From CAMCXE01 sp046347475 (GTDB lineage: Bacteria > Pseudomonadota > Gammaproteobacteria > Pseudomonadales > Cellvibrionaceae): 64,000 bases of DNA. A model generated the notes under the pieces. That model saw nothing but the letters and a program-made list of their open reading frames with translations, had not been told where the DNA came from and made no database searches. Numbering within the stretch: the first letter of the stretch is position 1; the number at the start of each line of letters is the position of its first letter. Position numbers and translations under genes: made by a program. The stretch is taken from contig JAXMGD010000003.1 in the NCBI GenBank assembly GCA_046347475.1, positions 671,844 to 735,843 on the forward strand, written 5' to 3'. Below are positions 16,125-24,700 of the stretch, in pieces.

Positions 16125-16673
16125 TTAAAAGGTAAAGCGAGCACCTACACTGAAGGTGTCGGCATTAAGTTCATACTTGATGCCCTCGTATTTAAAGCTT
16201 AATGGGTAGTAGCGATAATCAAAGGTCACCCATAAATTATCCACCGCATTTAATTGAAAACCTAAAGCGTAATTCACATCTTGATCGCGAACCTTACCCT
16301 CGGTTCGATCATTTACGCTGCGCTCTACCTCATAATCCAACAGACCGATTTTGGCATACAAGCCATAGGCATCGCTGAGTGGGTAGGAGAAAACCAGGGA
16401 GTAATTAGCGCCGGAAATGTCAGTGCCAAGGTTCAGGTTGTACCCTGGGTTGTAGTCAAAACTGCCGGGGTCGGTGAGGGCTATTTCGGCAGCGAAAAAT
16501 TCAGAAAATTGATACCCGCCGTAAATTTCATAGGCGGTGCCTTCGGATTTCGGCTCGTCGTCCCACTGGCTAAGGCCCACTGAACCGCCCGCATAAAATT
16601 CAGCAAAGCAGGGGCTGGAAATAAGTGCGGCGGCACATATGAGTTGGTTTAAACGGCTGTTAATCAGGTGCAT
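16125..16673 (-). CDS. Small outer-membrane beta-barrel protein (OmpA/OmpW-like fold)
   Basis: A 182-residue protein with a signal peptide of about 24 residues (ending SPCFA, then EFYAGGSVGLS). The rest shows alternating strands typical of an eight-stranded barrel: YEIYGGYQFSEFFAAEIAL, YGLYAKIGLLDYEV, NYALGFQLNAV and a final SVGARFTF ending in Phe, as expected for BAM recognition. The ATG at 16673 has GGAG six bases upstream. It is monocistronic and ends near the bidirectional terminator. The function is not evident; such barrels serve as adhesins, small-molecule pores or structural proteins. Confidence 0.85.
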   Translation of the reverse strand: MHLINSRLNQLICAAALISSPCFAEFYAGGSVGLSQWDDEPKSEGTAYEIYGGYQFSEFFAAEIALTDPGSFDYNPGYNLNLGTDISGANYSLVFSYPLSDAYGLYAKIGLLDYEVERSVNDRTEGKVRDQDVNYALGFQLNAVDNLWVTFDYRYYPLSFKYEGIKYELNADTFSVGARFTF

Positions 16674-16764
16674 AGTGTCTCCAAAAGGTTGCCAAGGGCG
16701 CACTCAATCTGCGCCCTAAAAGCTGAACATGGGCTGAAATAGGTAGGGTGGGGTTTTGCTTGGC

Positions 16765-18099
16765 CTAGCTCTTAAAACTGTCGCTATCTAAATCATAGCG
16801 TTTGCAGATTTTATAAAAATCCGAGCGGTTGCGACCGGCTAAAATAGCCGCTTGGGCCATATTGCCCTGGGTGGCTTTTAACAGGCCGATTACATAATCC
16901 CGTTCAAATTCCTGTTTAGCTTCGGTGAGGGGTTTAACATCGCTGCGGTTTAAATCGGGGATGGCATTTTCAATTAATAAGGGTGAAATCATCGCGCTGG
17001 TGGAGAGGGCATACACCTGTTCAATGACGTTTTTTAATTGCCGTACATTGCCCGGCCAGTCGTAGGATAATAATAATACCAACGCCTGCGGCGCCAATTG
17101 TTTACTGGCGTTGTTATTTTTGGCGAGGGCGTCCAAAAAGGTGTTGACCATTAAAGGAATATCTTCCTTGCGCTCGCGCAGTGGTGGCACTTTTAAATTC
17201 ACCACATTTAAGCGGTAAAACAAGTCTTCACGAAAGGTTTTGTTTTTAATCGCTTCGCTGAGGTTTTGGTGGGTGGCGGAAATAATCCGCACATTAATGG
17301 CGCGATCCTTAGTGCCGCCTAATGGGCGCACGGTTTTTTCCTGTAATACCCGCAGTAATTTACTTTGTAATACTAGCGGCATATCGCCAATTTCATCTAA
17401 AAATAATACCCCGCCATCGGCGGCTACAAATAAGCCTTCATGGTCGCGCGCAGCCCCGGTAAAAGCGCCTTTTACATGGCCGAATAATTCAGACTCTAAT
17501 AATTCGCCGGGCATGGCGCCGCAGTTGATAGCGACAAAAGGTTTATCGCTGCGGTCGCCGTAGCGGTGCAAACTGCCCGCGAGCACTTCTTTACCGGCGC
17601 CGCTTTCGCCGCTGATTAATACGTTTACATCGGAGCTGGCGAGCAATTTAGCCTGGTCGATTAAGGCGTGCATTTTTGCGCTGCGGGTACTAAATAACGA
17701 TTGCCACTCACCGTGGGGAATATTAACGCGGCGGCTTAATTGCAGGGCTTGGTTGATGGTGGTGACCAGTTCGTCTTTATCGGGCGGCTTGGTTAAAAAA
17801 GAAAATACACCTTTTTGCGTGGCGTTAACCGCCTCGCGGATAGAGCCTTGGGCAGTAAAAATAATTACCGGTAAACTCGGCCATTGAGCTTGGATGCGAT
17901 CAAATAAGGCCAAGCCATCCATATTTTCCATGCGCAGATCGGTGATCACTAAATCCGGCAATTCTTTATTGAGGGCGTCCAATGCCTCACTGCCGGATTG
18001 TGCCGTCGTAATGACGCAATTACACGCCTGCAGGCGATAGGAATAGAGCGTCAACATGCTCGGGTCGTCATCGACCAATAAAACACGCGCTTGGGGCAT
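16765..18099 (-). CDS. glrR: Sigma-54-dependent response regulator, GlrR-like
   Basis: A 444-residue NtrC-class regulator. The receiver domain (about 1-125) has VLLVDDDPSM, the phospho-acceptor in LVITDLRMENMDG, and the switch lysine in FLTKPPDK. The AAA+ domain (about 140-370) has Walker A GESGAGKE, the sigma-54 contact loop GAFTGA, Walker B LFLDEIGD and the arginine finger region. A Fis-type HTH closes the protein (GNMAQAAILAGRNRSDFYKI). In Escherichia coli GlrR, phosphorylated by GlrK, activates glmY and rpoE promoters. The gene lies nine bases downstream of qseG in the conserved glrK-qseG-glrR order. Confidence 0.93.
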   Translation of the reverse strand: MPQARVLLVDDDPSMLTLYSYRLQACNCVITTAQSGSEALDALNKELPDLVITDLRMENMDGLALFDRIQAQWPSLPVIIFTAQGSIREAVNATQKGVFSFLTKPPDKDELVTTINQALQLSRRVNIPHGEWQSLFSTRSAKMHALIDQAKLLASSDVNVLISGESGAGKEVLAGSLHRYGDRSDKPFVAINCGAMPGELLESELFGHVKGAFTGAARDHEGLFVAADGGVLFLDEIGDMPLVLQSKLLRVLQEKTVRPLGGTKDRAINVRIISATHQNLSEAIKNKTFREDLFYRLNVVNLKVPPLRERKEDIPLMVNTFLDALAKNNNASKQLAPQALVLLLSYDWPGNVRQLKNVIEQVYALSTSAMISPLLIENAIPDLNRSDVKPLTEAKQEFERDYVIGLLKATQGNMAQAAILAGRNRSDFYKICKRYDLDSDSFKS

Positions 18100-18108
18100 G
18101 GAGGGTCC

Positions 18109-18735
18109 TTAGGGAGGAGACAGTCGTTTCTGTTTGCGTGAATCTAGGGTTTCTTCAATGTCACCGATCCCTTTAATGGCCTCCTTGTAGGTGCTTTGCA
18201 GTTTAGTCAGCTCCTCCTTCTGACTTTGCAGCGCTTGGCGCAGCTCTTGGTTTTCGCGGCTGCTGTCCTGGGCGCGGGCATTATATTGGCTAATGGCGCG
18301 CTGTTGGCTGCGCAGTAGGTCAAACAGGTTATCGTACTCGCTGGGCCACTGGCCTCGGCTCACCAGATGATTGAGCACCTCCACTTGCAGCCCCGGTGTA
18401 CTGGCCGGTTCGCAGCTGGTCAGTAACAAGCCATCTAATTCGTCTTCCAGGTTGCTCGCGTCGTCCTTGCGCAGGTGCAAAAGCGTGCTGCGCAGTGTTT
18501 TTATCTGTTCAGCGCGCTGGGTTTTGTCCAATGAACACAGGGTTAAGCGGTGGGCCAGTAGCTCATTGAGGCTGCGCTGGGGGTGCAGTTTGGTTTGCGT
18601 GTTGGGCGTGTTGGTCTCTGGATAGGGCAGGGTTGTGCACCCCGCTAGGCAGTTGGCCAACAACACCATCCCACTCCACTGAACAATTTTAAGTAGCTGT
18701 GGAGGAGGGCTGTAAACTGGGTGCTTCATGAACAA
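18109..18735 (-). CDS. qseG: QseG-like lipoprotein
   Basis: A 208-residue outer-membrane lipoprotein candidate with a lipobox LAGC near residue 32, after an N-terminal hydrophobic stretch (MVLLANCLAGCTTL). The C-terminal half is a coiled coil (RENQELRQALQSQKEELTKLQSTYKEA broken over heptads). It sits between the kinase and the regulator exactly as YfhG/QseG does in enterobacteria, where it interacts with the kinase periplasmic domain. The start overlaps the kinase gene by 47 bases; the internal ATG at 18729 is an alternative. Sequence similarity to QseG is weak by eye, so the name rests largely on context. Confidence 0.78.
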   Translation of the reverse strand: MFMKHPVYSPPPQLLKIVQWSGMVLLANCLAGCTTLPYPETNTPNTQTKLHPQRSLNELLAHRLTLCSLDKTQRAEQIKTLRSTLLHLRKDDASNLEDELDGLLLTSCEPASTPGLQVEVLNHLVSRGQWPSEYDNLFDLLRSQQRAISQYNARAQDSSRENQELRQALQSQKEELTKLQSTYKEAIKGIGDIEETLDSRKQKRLSPP

Positions 18736-20146
18736 TCTCGGGGTTGGTCGGGAAGTGCAGGGTAAAACGCGTGCCTCTTCTGAGGGTGGTGCTAACTTTT
18801 ATTTTGCCTGATAACAATTTGTAGCTGGCCGCAACAATCGCAAGCCCCATGCCGCTGCCTTTGAGTGAACCTTGTCGTCGGGCGCTGCCTTGGTAAAAGG
18901 GCTTAAAAATCTGATTTAATTCATCCCTATTTATACCTGGGCCGTTATCTACCACACTCAGCCACCAGCCCTGCGCGTCCTTACCAACGCTGAGCGCGAC
19001 TTTACCATGCTGGCCGGAAAAGTCGTGTGCATTGGATAATAGGTTGTTGAGAATCATCGAGATTAATTGCGGGTCGGAGTGCACATAAAAGGGTTCTTGC
19101 GGCAATTGCCAGCTGCATTGACTCCTCGGCCGGCTGGCGGTGATTTTGGCGCAGAGTTTATGGCTCATGGCGGTGAGATCAAACGAGCGCAGGTCAGCCA
19201 ACAAGCCTTGGGAGACAGCGTTGTAATTGAGGAGCTGTTGAATTAATTCGTGCAGGCTTTGGGAATTTTCCAGCAGTATACGAATGACCTCTTCTTGGCC
19301 GGGGGTGGTGGCGCCGAGTACCTGCTCGTTAAGCAGCCGGGATGCTTCGGTAATGGCGGCCAAGGGGGCTTTTAACTCATGGGTTATATCTTGCAAAAAA
19401 GCCTGTTTGTGTTGTTCGCTGAGTACCAGGCGCTGGCGCATCCACTCCAGGTTTTCTCCTAGCTCCTGCAGATCCTTAGGGCCTTCGATGACGATGGGGT
19501 GTTGCCAGCGCGCGTGCCCCAAATCGTAAATGGCAGCCGCCATGCGCCGCAGGGGCGCCCCGAGGGCGGCAAGGCTCAGGGCTACCAACAGCAAGGTGCC
19601 CGGCAGCGCAAAGGCACCCAAAATCGCCAGCCACCTCAGGGTGCTGTTAAACCGCGCTTGAGCGGCGTCGAGCTGCTTTGCGCTGTAGGAATCCCAAAAC
19701 TCCACCAGCCGGTCCCGCTGGTCGCGCAACTCCTGTAAACGGCCCGCCAGGGTTGCCTGATCGGCATCGGAGGCGGCGAGCATTTGTCGGCTGGCCGCGC
19801 TGAACTGCTCAATATGGGGTGAGGCCTGGGGGAGCGTTTGTTGCAATTTAGCAACATCCTCGGCCAGTAAGGTCAGATCATTTTGCAGAAAGGTTTGAAA
19901 TTTAGCGTTGCGCAGTAGGTTGTATTGGCGGGCGGAGCGCTCAACTTCTGTCACCCGCTCCAGAATATTCGCTTCCAAACGCCCCACCCGCTGCAGATGG
20001 GCCACCAGCAGGCGCTGGTCGTGCGACTGGGCCCATATCGACCAGCCGCCATAGATCACGGCCGCCGTTAAGGGCAGCAGCGCTAAGAGCGTTGCCATCA
20101 CCCATTGATGGCTGAGCTTGAGTCGATTCATCCACCTGCGCAGCAC
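18689..20146 (-). CDS. glrK: Sensor histidine kinase, GlrK/QseE-like
   Basis: A 485-residue membrane histidine kinase. TM1 is at about 15-38 and TM2 at about 170-192, enclosing a helical periplasmic sensor domain rich in Gln and Leu. A HAMP region follows, then the H-box DITHELKAPLAAITE, the N-box MILNNLLSNAHDF, and G-boxes VVDNGPGIN and GSGMGLAIVAA. The GTG start at 20146 is preferred because GGAG lies eight bases upstream. It heads the glrK-qseG-glrR operon and would phosphorylate GlrR in response to envelope signals. The upstream inverted repeats (20203-20282) may be regulatory. Confidence 0.92.
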   Translation of the reverse strand: MLRRWMNRLKLSHQWVMATLLALLPLTAAVIYGGWSIWAQSHDQRLLVAHLQRVGRLEANILERVTEVERSARQYNLLRNAKFQTFLQNDLTLLAEDVAKLQQTLPQASPHIEQFSAASRQMLAASDADQATLAGRLQELRDQRDRLVEFWDSYSAKQLDAAQARFNSTLRWLAILGAFALPGTLLLVALSLAALGAPLRRMAAAIYDLGHARWQHPIVIEGPKDLQELGENLEWMRQRLVLSEQHKQAFLQDITHELKAPLAAITEASRLLNEQVLGATTPGQEEVIRILLENSQSLHELIQQLLNYNAVSQGLLADLRSFDLTAMSHKLCAKITASRPRSQCSWQLPQEPFYVHSDPQLISMILNNLLSNAHDFSGQHGKVALSVGKDAQGWWLSVVDNGPGINRDELNQIFKPFYQGSARRQGSLKGSGMGLAIVAASYKLLSGKIKVSTTLRRGTRFTLHFPTNPEIVHEAPSLQPSSTAT

Positions 20147-20202
20147 GGGAAGTTCTCCGGTTAAAAAAGGCGCAAAAGTCTAGCATCTTTGCCCCGTGGA
20201 AT

Positions 20203-20282
20203 TTTGGCAACACGGTAAGGTATTGATTTTATTGTTTTTTATTGTCGCCAGTGCGGATCTGTTGCCAAATGGCAACAGATCC
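20203..20282. promoter_or_regulatory. Inverted repeats upstream of glrK
   Basis: A perfect 12-bp inverted repeat, GGATCTGTTGCC-AAAT-GGCAACAGATCC, lies at 20255-20282, with no T-run to make it a terminator. The element TGTTGCCAAA inside it recurs on the other strand at 20203-20212. The spacing ahead of glrK suggests an operator for an unidentified regulator or for autoregulation. Confidence 0.5.
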
Positions 20283-20379
20283 TGACCGTTTGGGCGGCAG
20301 GCCAAGCCGCATTTTGTTTATAACATTATGATTTTAAATATAAAAATTAAAATGGATGACAGTTTGCACTGTGAGTCTC

Positions 20380-20680
20380 GTCAGTGAAGGTGCTGGCAGC
20401 TAACCAGAGCGGCGCTGACATTCAGCGCGACGAAGCCGCCGCGAGGGGGCTGTGGGAAGCTCAGTTTTTCCCAGTGATTAGGTTGTAGGGTTGATGCGTT
20501 TATACGGGGTAAACACATTAATCCGAGGCTTGATTCCTGAGGAAAAACTGATCTTCCCGCATACTCCTCGATTCAGTTCGCCCCAGAGGTATCAGCGGGC
20601 GCCAACAATTAAAGCGTATTTTCGGCTTGCGTACACCGCCTAAACGGCTAGGTGTTGCGGGCTGAAAACCTGTTATTGAG
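20380..20680 (+). ncRNA. Candidate structured RNA or long structured 5' leader
   Basis: The stretch before the 51-residue ORF has several strong pairings: GCGCTGA-CAT-TCAGCGC at 20412-20428; a long-range 18-bp stem between 20454-20471 and 20541-20558 with one mismatch, enclosing about 69 bases; and an ACACC/GGTGT hairpin near 20630-20655. I could not match it to a known riboswitch or sRNA class. It may be a 5' leader controlling the small ORF or an independent RNA. Confidence 0.4.
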
Positions 20681-20689
20681 GGTGTGAAG

Positions 20690-20845
20690 ATGATTAACCG
20701 TCTGGATTTTTTTGCGCTATTATTTTTTCAGATTGCTATTACCTTTGCGTTGGCGCAGGTATTGGCAAAGCGCGGTTGCGCTGACTGCGACACTCGGGCC
20801 GAAAACCCAGTGGTGTTTGACCAGCTGGTGTTGGTTGAGCACTAA
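20690..20845 (+). CDS. Small membrane protein ORF (51 residues)
   Basis: ATG at 20690 with a GAGG element eight bases upstream. The product starts MINRLDFFALLFFQIAITFA, a single hydrophobic helix of about 20 residues, and continues with a polar tail containing a CxxC pair (RGCADCDTR). It ends LVEH. Small single-helix proteins of this kind are easily missed. The preceding structured leader and the strong terminator downstream (20987-21010) support a transcription unit. No family is recognised; coding status rests on the ribosome-binding site and the composition of the helix. Confidence 0.45.
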   Translation: MINRLDFFALLFFQIAITFALAQVLAKRGCADCDTRAENPVVFDQLVLVEH

Positions 20846-21074
20846 AGTGATTTAGCGATGCAGTGGCTAGATTTTAAGGTTCGCGCTTTGCATCGAGCGC
20901 GATCAAAGAACAGTACTTCCGTTTGGGCGCACTTAAGCCCGCGTGAATAGCAGCCTAGCTGCAGCAGAATTAGTTATGTGTGTTTTGGCGCCGCAAGGCG
21001 CCTTTTTTTTGCCTATTTTTAGCGAATTTACGCCGGTGGCCTATCATTGTTTAGAGTGTCAGGAGATTTACACT
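20846..21074 (+). other. Intergenic stretch with terminator and HDOD gene leader
   Basis: About 230 bases between the small ORF and the HDOD gene. It contains the GNRA-loop terminator and, beyond it, the promoter and AGGAG site of the HDOD gene. The bases from about 20850 to the terminator could form a short sRNA, but no motif was recognised. Confidence 0.4.
20987..21010 (+). terminator. Intrinsic terminator with GCAA tetraloop
   Basis: GGCGCC-GCAA-GGCGCC followed by eight T residues. The stem is all G-C and closed by a GNRA tetraloop. It lies after the 51-residue ORF, so it should end the transcript carrying the structured leader. Confidence 0.88.
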
Positions 21075-21905
21075 ATGAGCTTTGATCAATTATTCGAAAA
21101 CGCCACCCGTTTGCCGTCAATTCCCAAAGTCGTCCAAGAGCTATTGCAAACGTTTGATAATCCCGATGTGGATATGAAACAAATCGCCAACAAAATAGCG
21201 CTTGAGCCTGTGCTCACCGCAAAATTGTTGCGCACCGCCAATGCTTCTCACTATGGCCTGCCGCGCAAGGTTGCCTCGGTGCACGACGCCGTTATTGTGC
21301 TGGGGTTTTCTGCTGTGCGCACACTGGTAATGGCATCGGGCTTGGTCACTAGCCTACAAATGCCTGCCGCGTTAGATAAAAAACAATTTTGGACCGATGC
21401 GTTTGCTGTAGCTGAAGGTGCTAAATGGCTGGGAAAATTTGGCGCGCGCATCGATGCAAATACCTTAGCGACGGCGGGCTTGGTGCATAGAGTGGGGCAA
21501 TTATTAATGTATTCGGTCTACCCGGAATTAGCCGCCAAAGTGAAGCACGCTATAGCCGCCGGGCAATCGCGGTTGGAAGCGGAACAGGCAGTGTTTGGTT
21601 ACACCTATTGTGTGGTGGGAGCAGAGTTAGCCAAGCGCTGGCGGTTTCCTGCTGTGATTTGTGATGCCTTGTTGCATCAAAATGCGCCTTTAGCCGCAAG
21701 CCCCTTTTCCTTGTTGGGCGCCTATTTGCATTTAGCGAAATATATGCACTCCTGTTTGCAGTCGGGTGTGTCGGTTGAAGAATTAATTGAGCATTTCCCT
21801 ACTGCTGTCAGCGATGCCTGTGATATTGACAAGGAAAAACTCTTTGCCGCCTTGAGTGATTTTAAAGGCCTTGCCTCTGCAATGGATTCTATGTTGGACG
21901 ATTAG
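21075..21905 (+). CDS. HDOD domain signalling protein
   Basis: A 276-residue single HDOD-domain protein. The N-terminus, LPSIPKVVQELLQTFDNPDV, and the central KIALEPVLTAKLLRTANASHYG, VHDAVIVLGFSAVRTLVMA and LVHRVGQLLM are the family pattern. HDOD proteins lack most of the metal ligands of true HD hydrolases and act in signalling, often with c-di-GMP, chemotaxis or DNA-damage outputs; the target here is unknown. The ATG at 21075 has AGGAG nine bases upstream; the longer open frame starting at 20943 would read through the upstream terminator and is rejected. A terminator follows the stop. Confidence 0.9.
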   Translation: MSFDQLFENATRLPSIPKVVQELLQTFDNPDVDMKQIANKIALEPVLTAKLLRTANASHYGLPRKVASVHDAVIVLGFSAVRTLVMASGLVTSLQMPAALDKKQFWTDAFAVAEGAKWLGKFGARIDANTLATAGLVHRVGQLLMYSVYPELAAKVKHAIAAGQSRLEAEQAVFGYTYCVVGAELAKRWRFPAVICDALLHQNAPLAASPFSLLGAYLHLAKYMHSCLQSGVSVEELIEHFPTAVSDACDIDKEKLFAALSDFKGLASAMDSMLDD

Positions 21906-21928
21906 CGCGTGCCTGCGCTCGTTTAAAA

Positions 21929-21956
21929 AAACTCGGCCTTCGTGCCGAGTTTTTTG
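21929..21956 (+). terminator. Intrinsic terminator after the HDOD gene
   Basis: AAACTCGGC-CTTCGT-GCCGAGTTTTTT: a strong stem with a small loop and a T6 run, about 25 bases after the HDOD stop. Confidence 0.9.
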
Positions 21957-22119
21957 TTCTTCGGGTTAATAAATACACCTCACCGAACATCGAAGTAGTT
22001 TTGGTGAGGTAAAAACCCAATCGGTTGATCTGTTGTGTCGGTGGGTGAACTACAACCAATCGGGTGTTTGGTCAAAACCTCTATCGGAACTGTTCGGCTG
22101 GAGCTGTCATTCGTGCCGA

Positions 22120-22719
22120 TTATTTGGGATCGGCTTTCATGGTTGGTTTTTTACTCATGTCATCATTAATCGGTGTGTACCCAGGGTTGTGAAAAATATC
22201 CGTTGTTTCATCGTAATATCCTTCTATTTCAACCGTTAATTTACTGTTTTTGGCTTTTACATTGGCTTTGCCTAGGCAGCCATATACTTTTGCGTAGGAG
22301 ACAAAATTATCGTTTTGAAGCTGCCTGGCGATACGGCATGCCAGGGGCCTCTCGCCGGTTCCTGAAAAGCAGGAATAAATTAGTAGGCTGCAGAATTTGG
22401 ATTTTGTCAGGCCTACTTTTACCATGCGCTTAATTATTTCTGTTTGATCAATGTGCGATTTATCTTTTGGTAAATCTTTGTCATTGCTACCCATCACTTT
22501 GCCACCTTCGGCACCATGCGCTACCACAACCAAAGTGTCCTGCTCGGTGATGGTGCTAATGTCACTTAACCAATGACCACCACTTAAAATTGCGCCCACG
22601 GCGGCAGGTTTGGCAGGTGGTTGTGAGGCATCTAGCACTGGGCCTGCAGCGGTTGAAAGCCCTGCCAAAGTGGAGTAGGTGGTTTTATCGTCGTAGGGAT
22701 AAAATAAAAAATAAGCCAT
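22120..22719 (-). CDS. Caspase-like (clan CD) cysteine peptidase candidate
   Basis: A 199-residue protein with a possible His-Cys dyad of the caspase-haemoglobinase fold. A hydrophobic strand leads to the histidine in TLVVVAHGAEGG (H68), and a second strand leads to the cysteine in LLIYSCFSGTG (C117), followed by small residues as in clan CD enzymes. The N-terminus MAYFLFYPYDDKTTY shows no signal peptide. It is monocistronic and AT-richer than its neighbours. C-terminal peptidase domains of this fold occur in toxins and in secreted effectors, and this could be a free-standing effector or a regulated protease. The fold call is by motif reading only. Confidence 0.55.
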   Translation of the reverse strand: MAYFLFYPYDDKTTYSTLAGLSTAAGPVLDASQPPAKPAAVGAILSGGHWLSDISTITEQDTLVVVAHGAEGGKVMGSNDKDLPKDKSHIDQTEIIKRMVKVGLTKSKFCSLLIYSCFSGTGERPLACRIARQLQNDNFVSYAKVYGCLGKANVKAKNSKLTVEIEGYYDETTDIFHNPGYTPINDDMSKKPTMKADPK

Positions 22720-23365
22720 AAAAGCCTCGATTAAACATTAATGATGATAAGGCGGGTGGCGACAAATATACCTTTTATGTGAATGCTATTAACCCGGTAC
22801 GCAATATCGTCGGGTTAATAATAGATGGTGATATTTGCGCTCATGCCAATGGGGGTGCACGTGAATCAATGCCAGCCTAGAATAGGTATGAATGCTGCGC
22901 AATCGAGTTTTAGGCGCCAATGTGTATGAAGGTATTTTTTGTAAAGTGCGCCGACGGTTAGTGGTTGCCAGCCATTTTAAATGGCTGCCTTATTTAAAAT
23001 GAGTAGAGCGCCTGTGCAGATGCTGTTAGATAAGTGTCGTGTCGATGAGGTTGATTTTTTATTCAAGGCTTTGTGATTTTATTGCGGTTAAAAATGATTT
23101 TTTAAGCGCTCGCGTGGCGTTGAAATAATTGTTTGTGGGCGAATGATGAATTCGCATTTGATTGTGAAAGTGTGACCTGGGTCGCAATGGTATATGAAGG
23201 GCTGCAAACTCTTCTTGCTGGGCGAGCTGTTTGGATGAGCAAAAAATGGCTGGCATAATTCACTTCATTCATTTTAATGCAGCGTCTTATTAACCCGGCG
23301 ACAAAAGAGATCGTCCTGATCTATTTTGCCTTCGCCTCGCTAAATCTGCACTGCTTTACCTTGGG
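22720..23365. other. Long intergenic region with several palindromes, no supported gene
   Basis: About 645 AT-rich bases. It holds an inverted repeat ATTAACCCG...CGGGTTAAT at 22788-22819, a palindrome AGCCATTT-T-AAATGGCT at 22970-22986, and the 40-bp palindromic element at 23291-23330. Short open frames are present on both strands but none has a good start site or recognisable product. The promoter of the caspase-like gene should lie at its left edge. Confidence 0.5.
23291..23330 (-). repeat. 40-bp palindromic intergenic element, copy 1
   Basis: Read on the minus strand its core is CAAAATAGATC-AGGAC-GATCTCTTTTG, an imperfect palindrome, with GCCGGGTTA on one side. It lies 36 bases beyond the stop of the diguanylate cyclase gene. 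Copy 2 at 24981-25020 matches it at about 35 of 40 positions in the opposite orientation. It may act as a terminator. Confidence 0.75.
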
Positions 23366-24700
23366 TTATATCTGCGCGTTGATACCCAGGCGTGTATCGC
23401 CCATGACACAATTGCGACCGCTGTTTTTAGCGCGGTAGAGGGCTTCGTCGGCGGATTTAAATAATTGATCCAAATCGCCGCCTATCAGTGTGGCAACGCC
23501 GAAACTCGCAGTAATGGTGATGCCCCAGGGGTTGGTGGTGGCGGCTATTTTTTGGCGCAGGGCTTCAGCGGCTGCCATGGCTTCGAGCTGGTTGGTGTTG
23601 GGGTAGAGCAAAATAAATTCTTCGCCGCCCCAGCGGGCCGGAAAGTCGGATTTGCGCACGCTGCCTTTGATGACATTAGCAATTATTTTAAGTACTTCAT
23701 CGCCCGCATCATGGCCGAGGTTGTCGTTGATTTTTTTGAAGTGATCAATATCCAGTAGCACCATGGAAAAAGACTCGCGATGGTGTTTCCAGTTATTTAA
23801 GCCGTGGTAAAGCGCTTCTTGCATCGCGACTCGATTATTGAGTCCGGTGAGCTGGTCGGTTTTGGCTAGGTCTTCAAAACGGCGATTTTGTGTGCTTAAA
23901 ATGCCGTTGATGGCAATTAATTCTTGTTGTTTAGCCTGCTGGCGATTTAAGGCCATATTCATGGCGGTGATACGAAATAATAGGTAAGTTATAATCAAGC
24001 CTGTCCATACCATAGTAATCAGGCGGTACAGTTGAAGCTCGCTAATAAAGGGGGTTTCCCAGCTGATACCTTTTAAGGTCACTTCATGGTCGCCCGATAC
24101 CATCAAGGAGCCAGATTGAATCTCCATGCCCGATATATTATTAAATTCCGCGTGCGCATCTTTGAGTGGAATATTGCGTTGGGTGACCCACCAGTCAGCT
24201 ACCCCAAATTCGTCCATGTTTATGGTAAATCCACGGCCAAGGTCCTGGACTGGAATTTCTACCATGTTGTATTTTTCGCTCAAATCGTCGCCGGGGATGT
24301 AGTGTTTTAAACTGCGATTGCGTAAATAAATGCGCAGATGGCTGCCGCTGCCTTTGTAATCGATCCAAAGTGTTAAATTCACGGCTCGGCTTAAATCTAA
24401 GCCCGCTCCTTTTTCATCGAGAAAAGACAGGCGCATGCTGCAATAGGGGGTTGTTAGCTTATCGCCCAGCGAGCAGATCCAGTGTTTTTGTTCTTCATTT
24501 TTCCAGGTGATTGTGCTGTTACCGCCGGAATAGGCGTCGGCGTATATTACAGCGCGGTGTTGTGTTAAATCTAAATGATCGGTGCGGGTCAGTAGATCCT
24601 TGGGAATGACGATTAGGAGGAGGGATATAATCGCAGCGATGCCCAGAATCCATTCGGGTTTTAAATGAAGCGTAGACGGGCGCAGACGTGCAAATAGCAT
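23366..24700 (-). CDS. Membrane diguanylate cyclase with extracytoplasmic beta-sandwich-like domain
   Basis: A 444-residue GGDEF protein making c-di-GMP from two GTP. A first membrane helix (about 16-33) precedes a periplasmic domain of about 190 residues that looks like a beta-sandwich or carbohydrate-binding-like fold (VNLTLWIDYKGSGSHLRIYLR, EIQSGSLMVSGDHEVTLKGISW). A second helix (about 228-247) and a short coiled coil lead to the GGDEF domain with KTDQLTGLNNR, LLDIDHFKKINDNLGHDAGDE and the active-site RWGGEEF. The inhibitory RxxD, five residues upstream, reads KSDF preceded by VR and may be present. There is no EAL domain. It is monocistronic and flanked by the two 40-bp elements. Confidence 0.92.
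   Translation of the reverse strand: MLFARLRPSTLHLKPEWILGIAAIISLLLIVIPKDLLTRTDHLDLTQHRAVIYADAYSGGNSTITWKNEEQKHWICSLGDKLTTPYCSMRLSFLDEKGAGLDLSRAVNLTLWIDYKGSGSHLRIYLRNRSLKHYIPGDDLSEKYNMVEIPVQDLGRGFTINMDEFGVADWWVTQRNIPLKDAHAEFNNISGMEIQSGSLMVSGDHEVTLKGISWETPFISELQLYRLITMVWTGLIITYLLFRITAMNMALNRQQAKQQELIAINGILSTQNRRFEDLAKTDQLTGLNNRVAMQEALYHGLNNWKHHRESFSMVLLDIDHFKKINDNLGHDAGDEVLKIIANVIKGSVRKSDFPARWGGEEFILLYPNTNQLEAMAAAEALRQKIAATTNPWGITITASFGVATLIGGDLDQLFKSADEALYRAKNSGRNCVMGDTRLGINAQI

Noticed and set aside
20453..20560. Known riboswitch classes (cobalamin, c-di-GMP, 6S RNA) for the structured leader
   Set aside because: The conserved core sequences of these classes are not present, so only a generic structured-RNA call is made.
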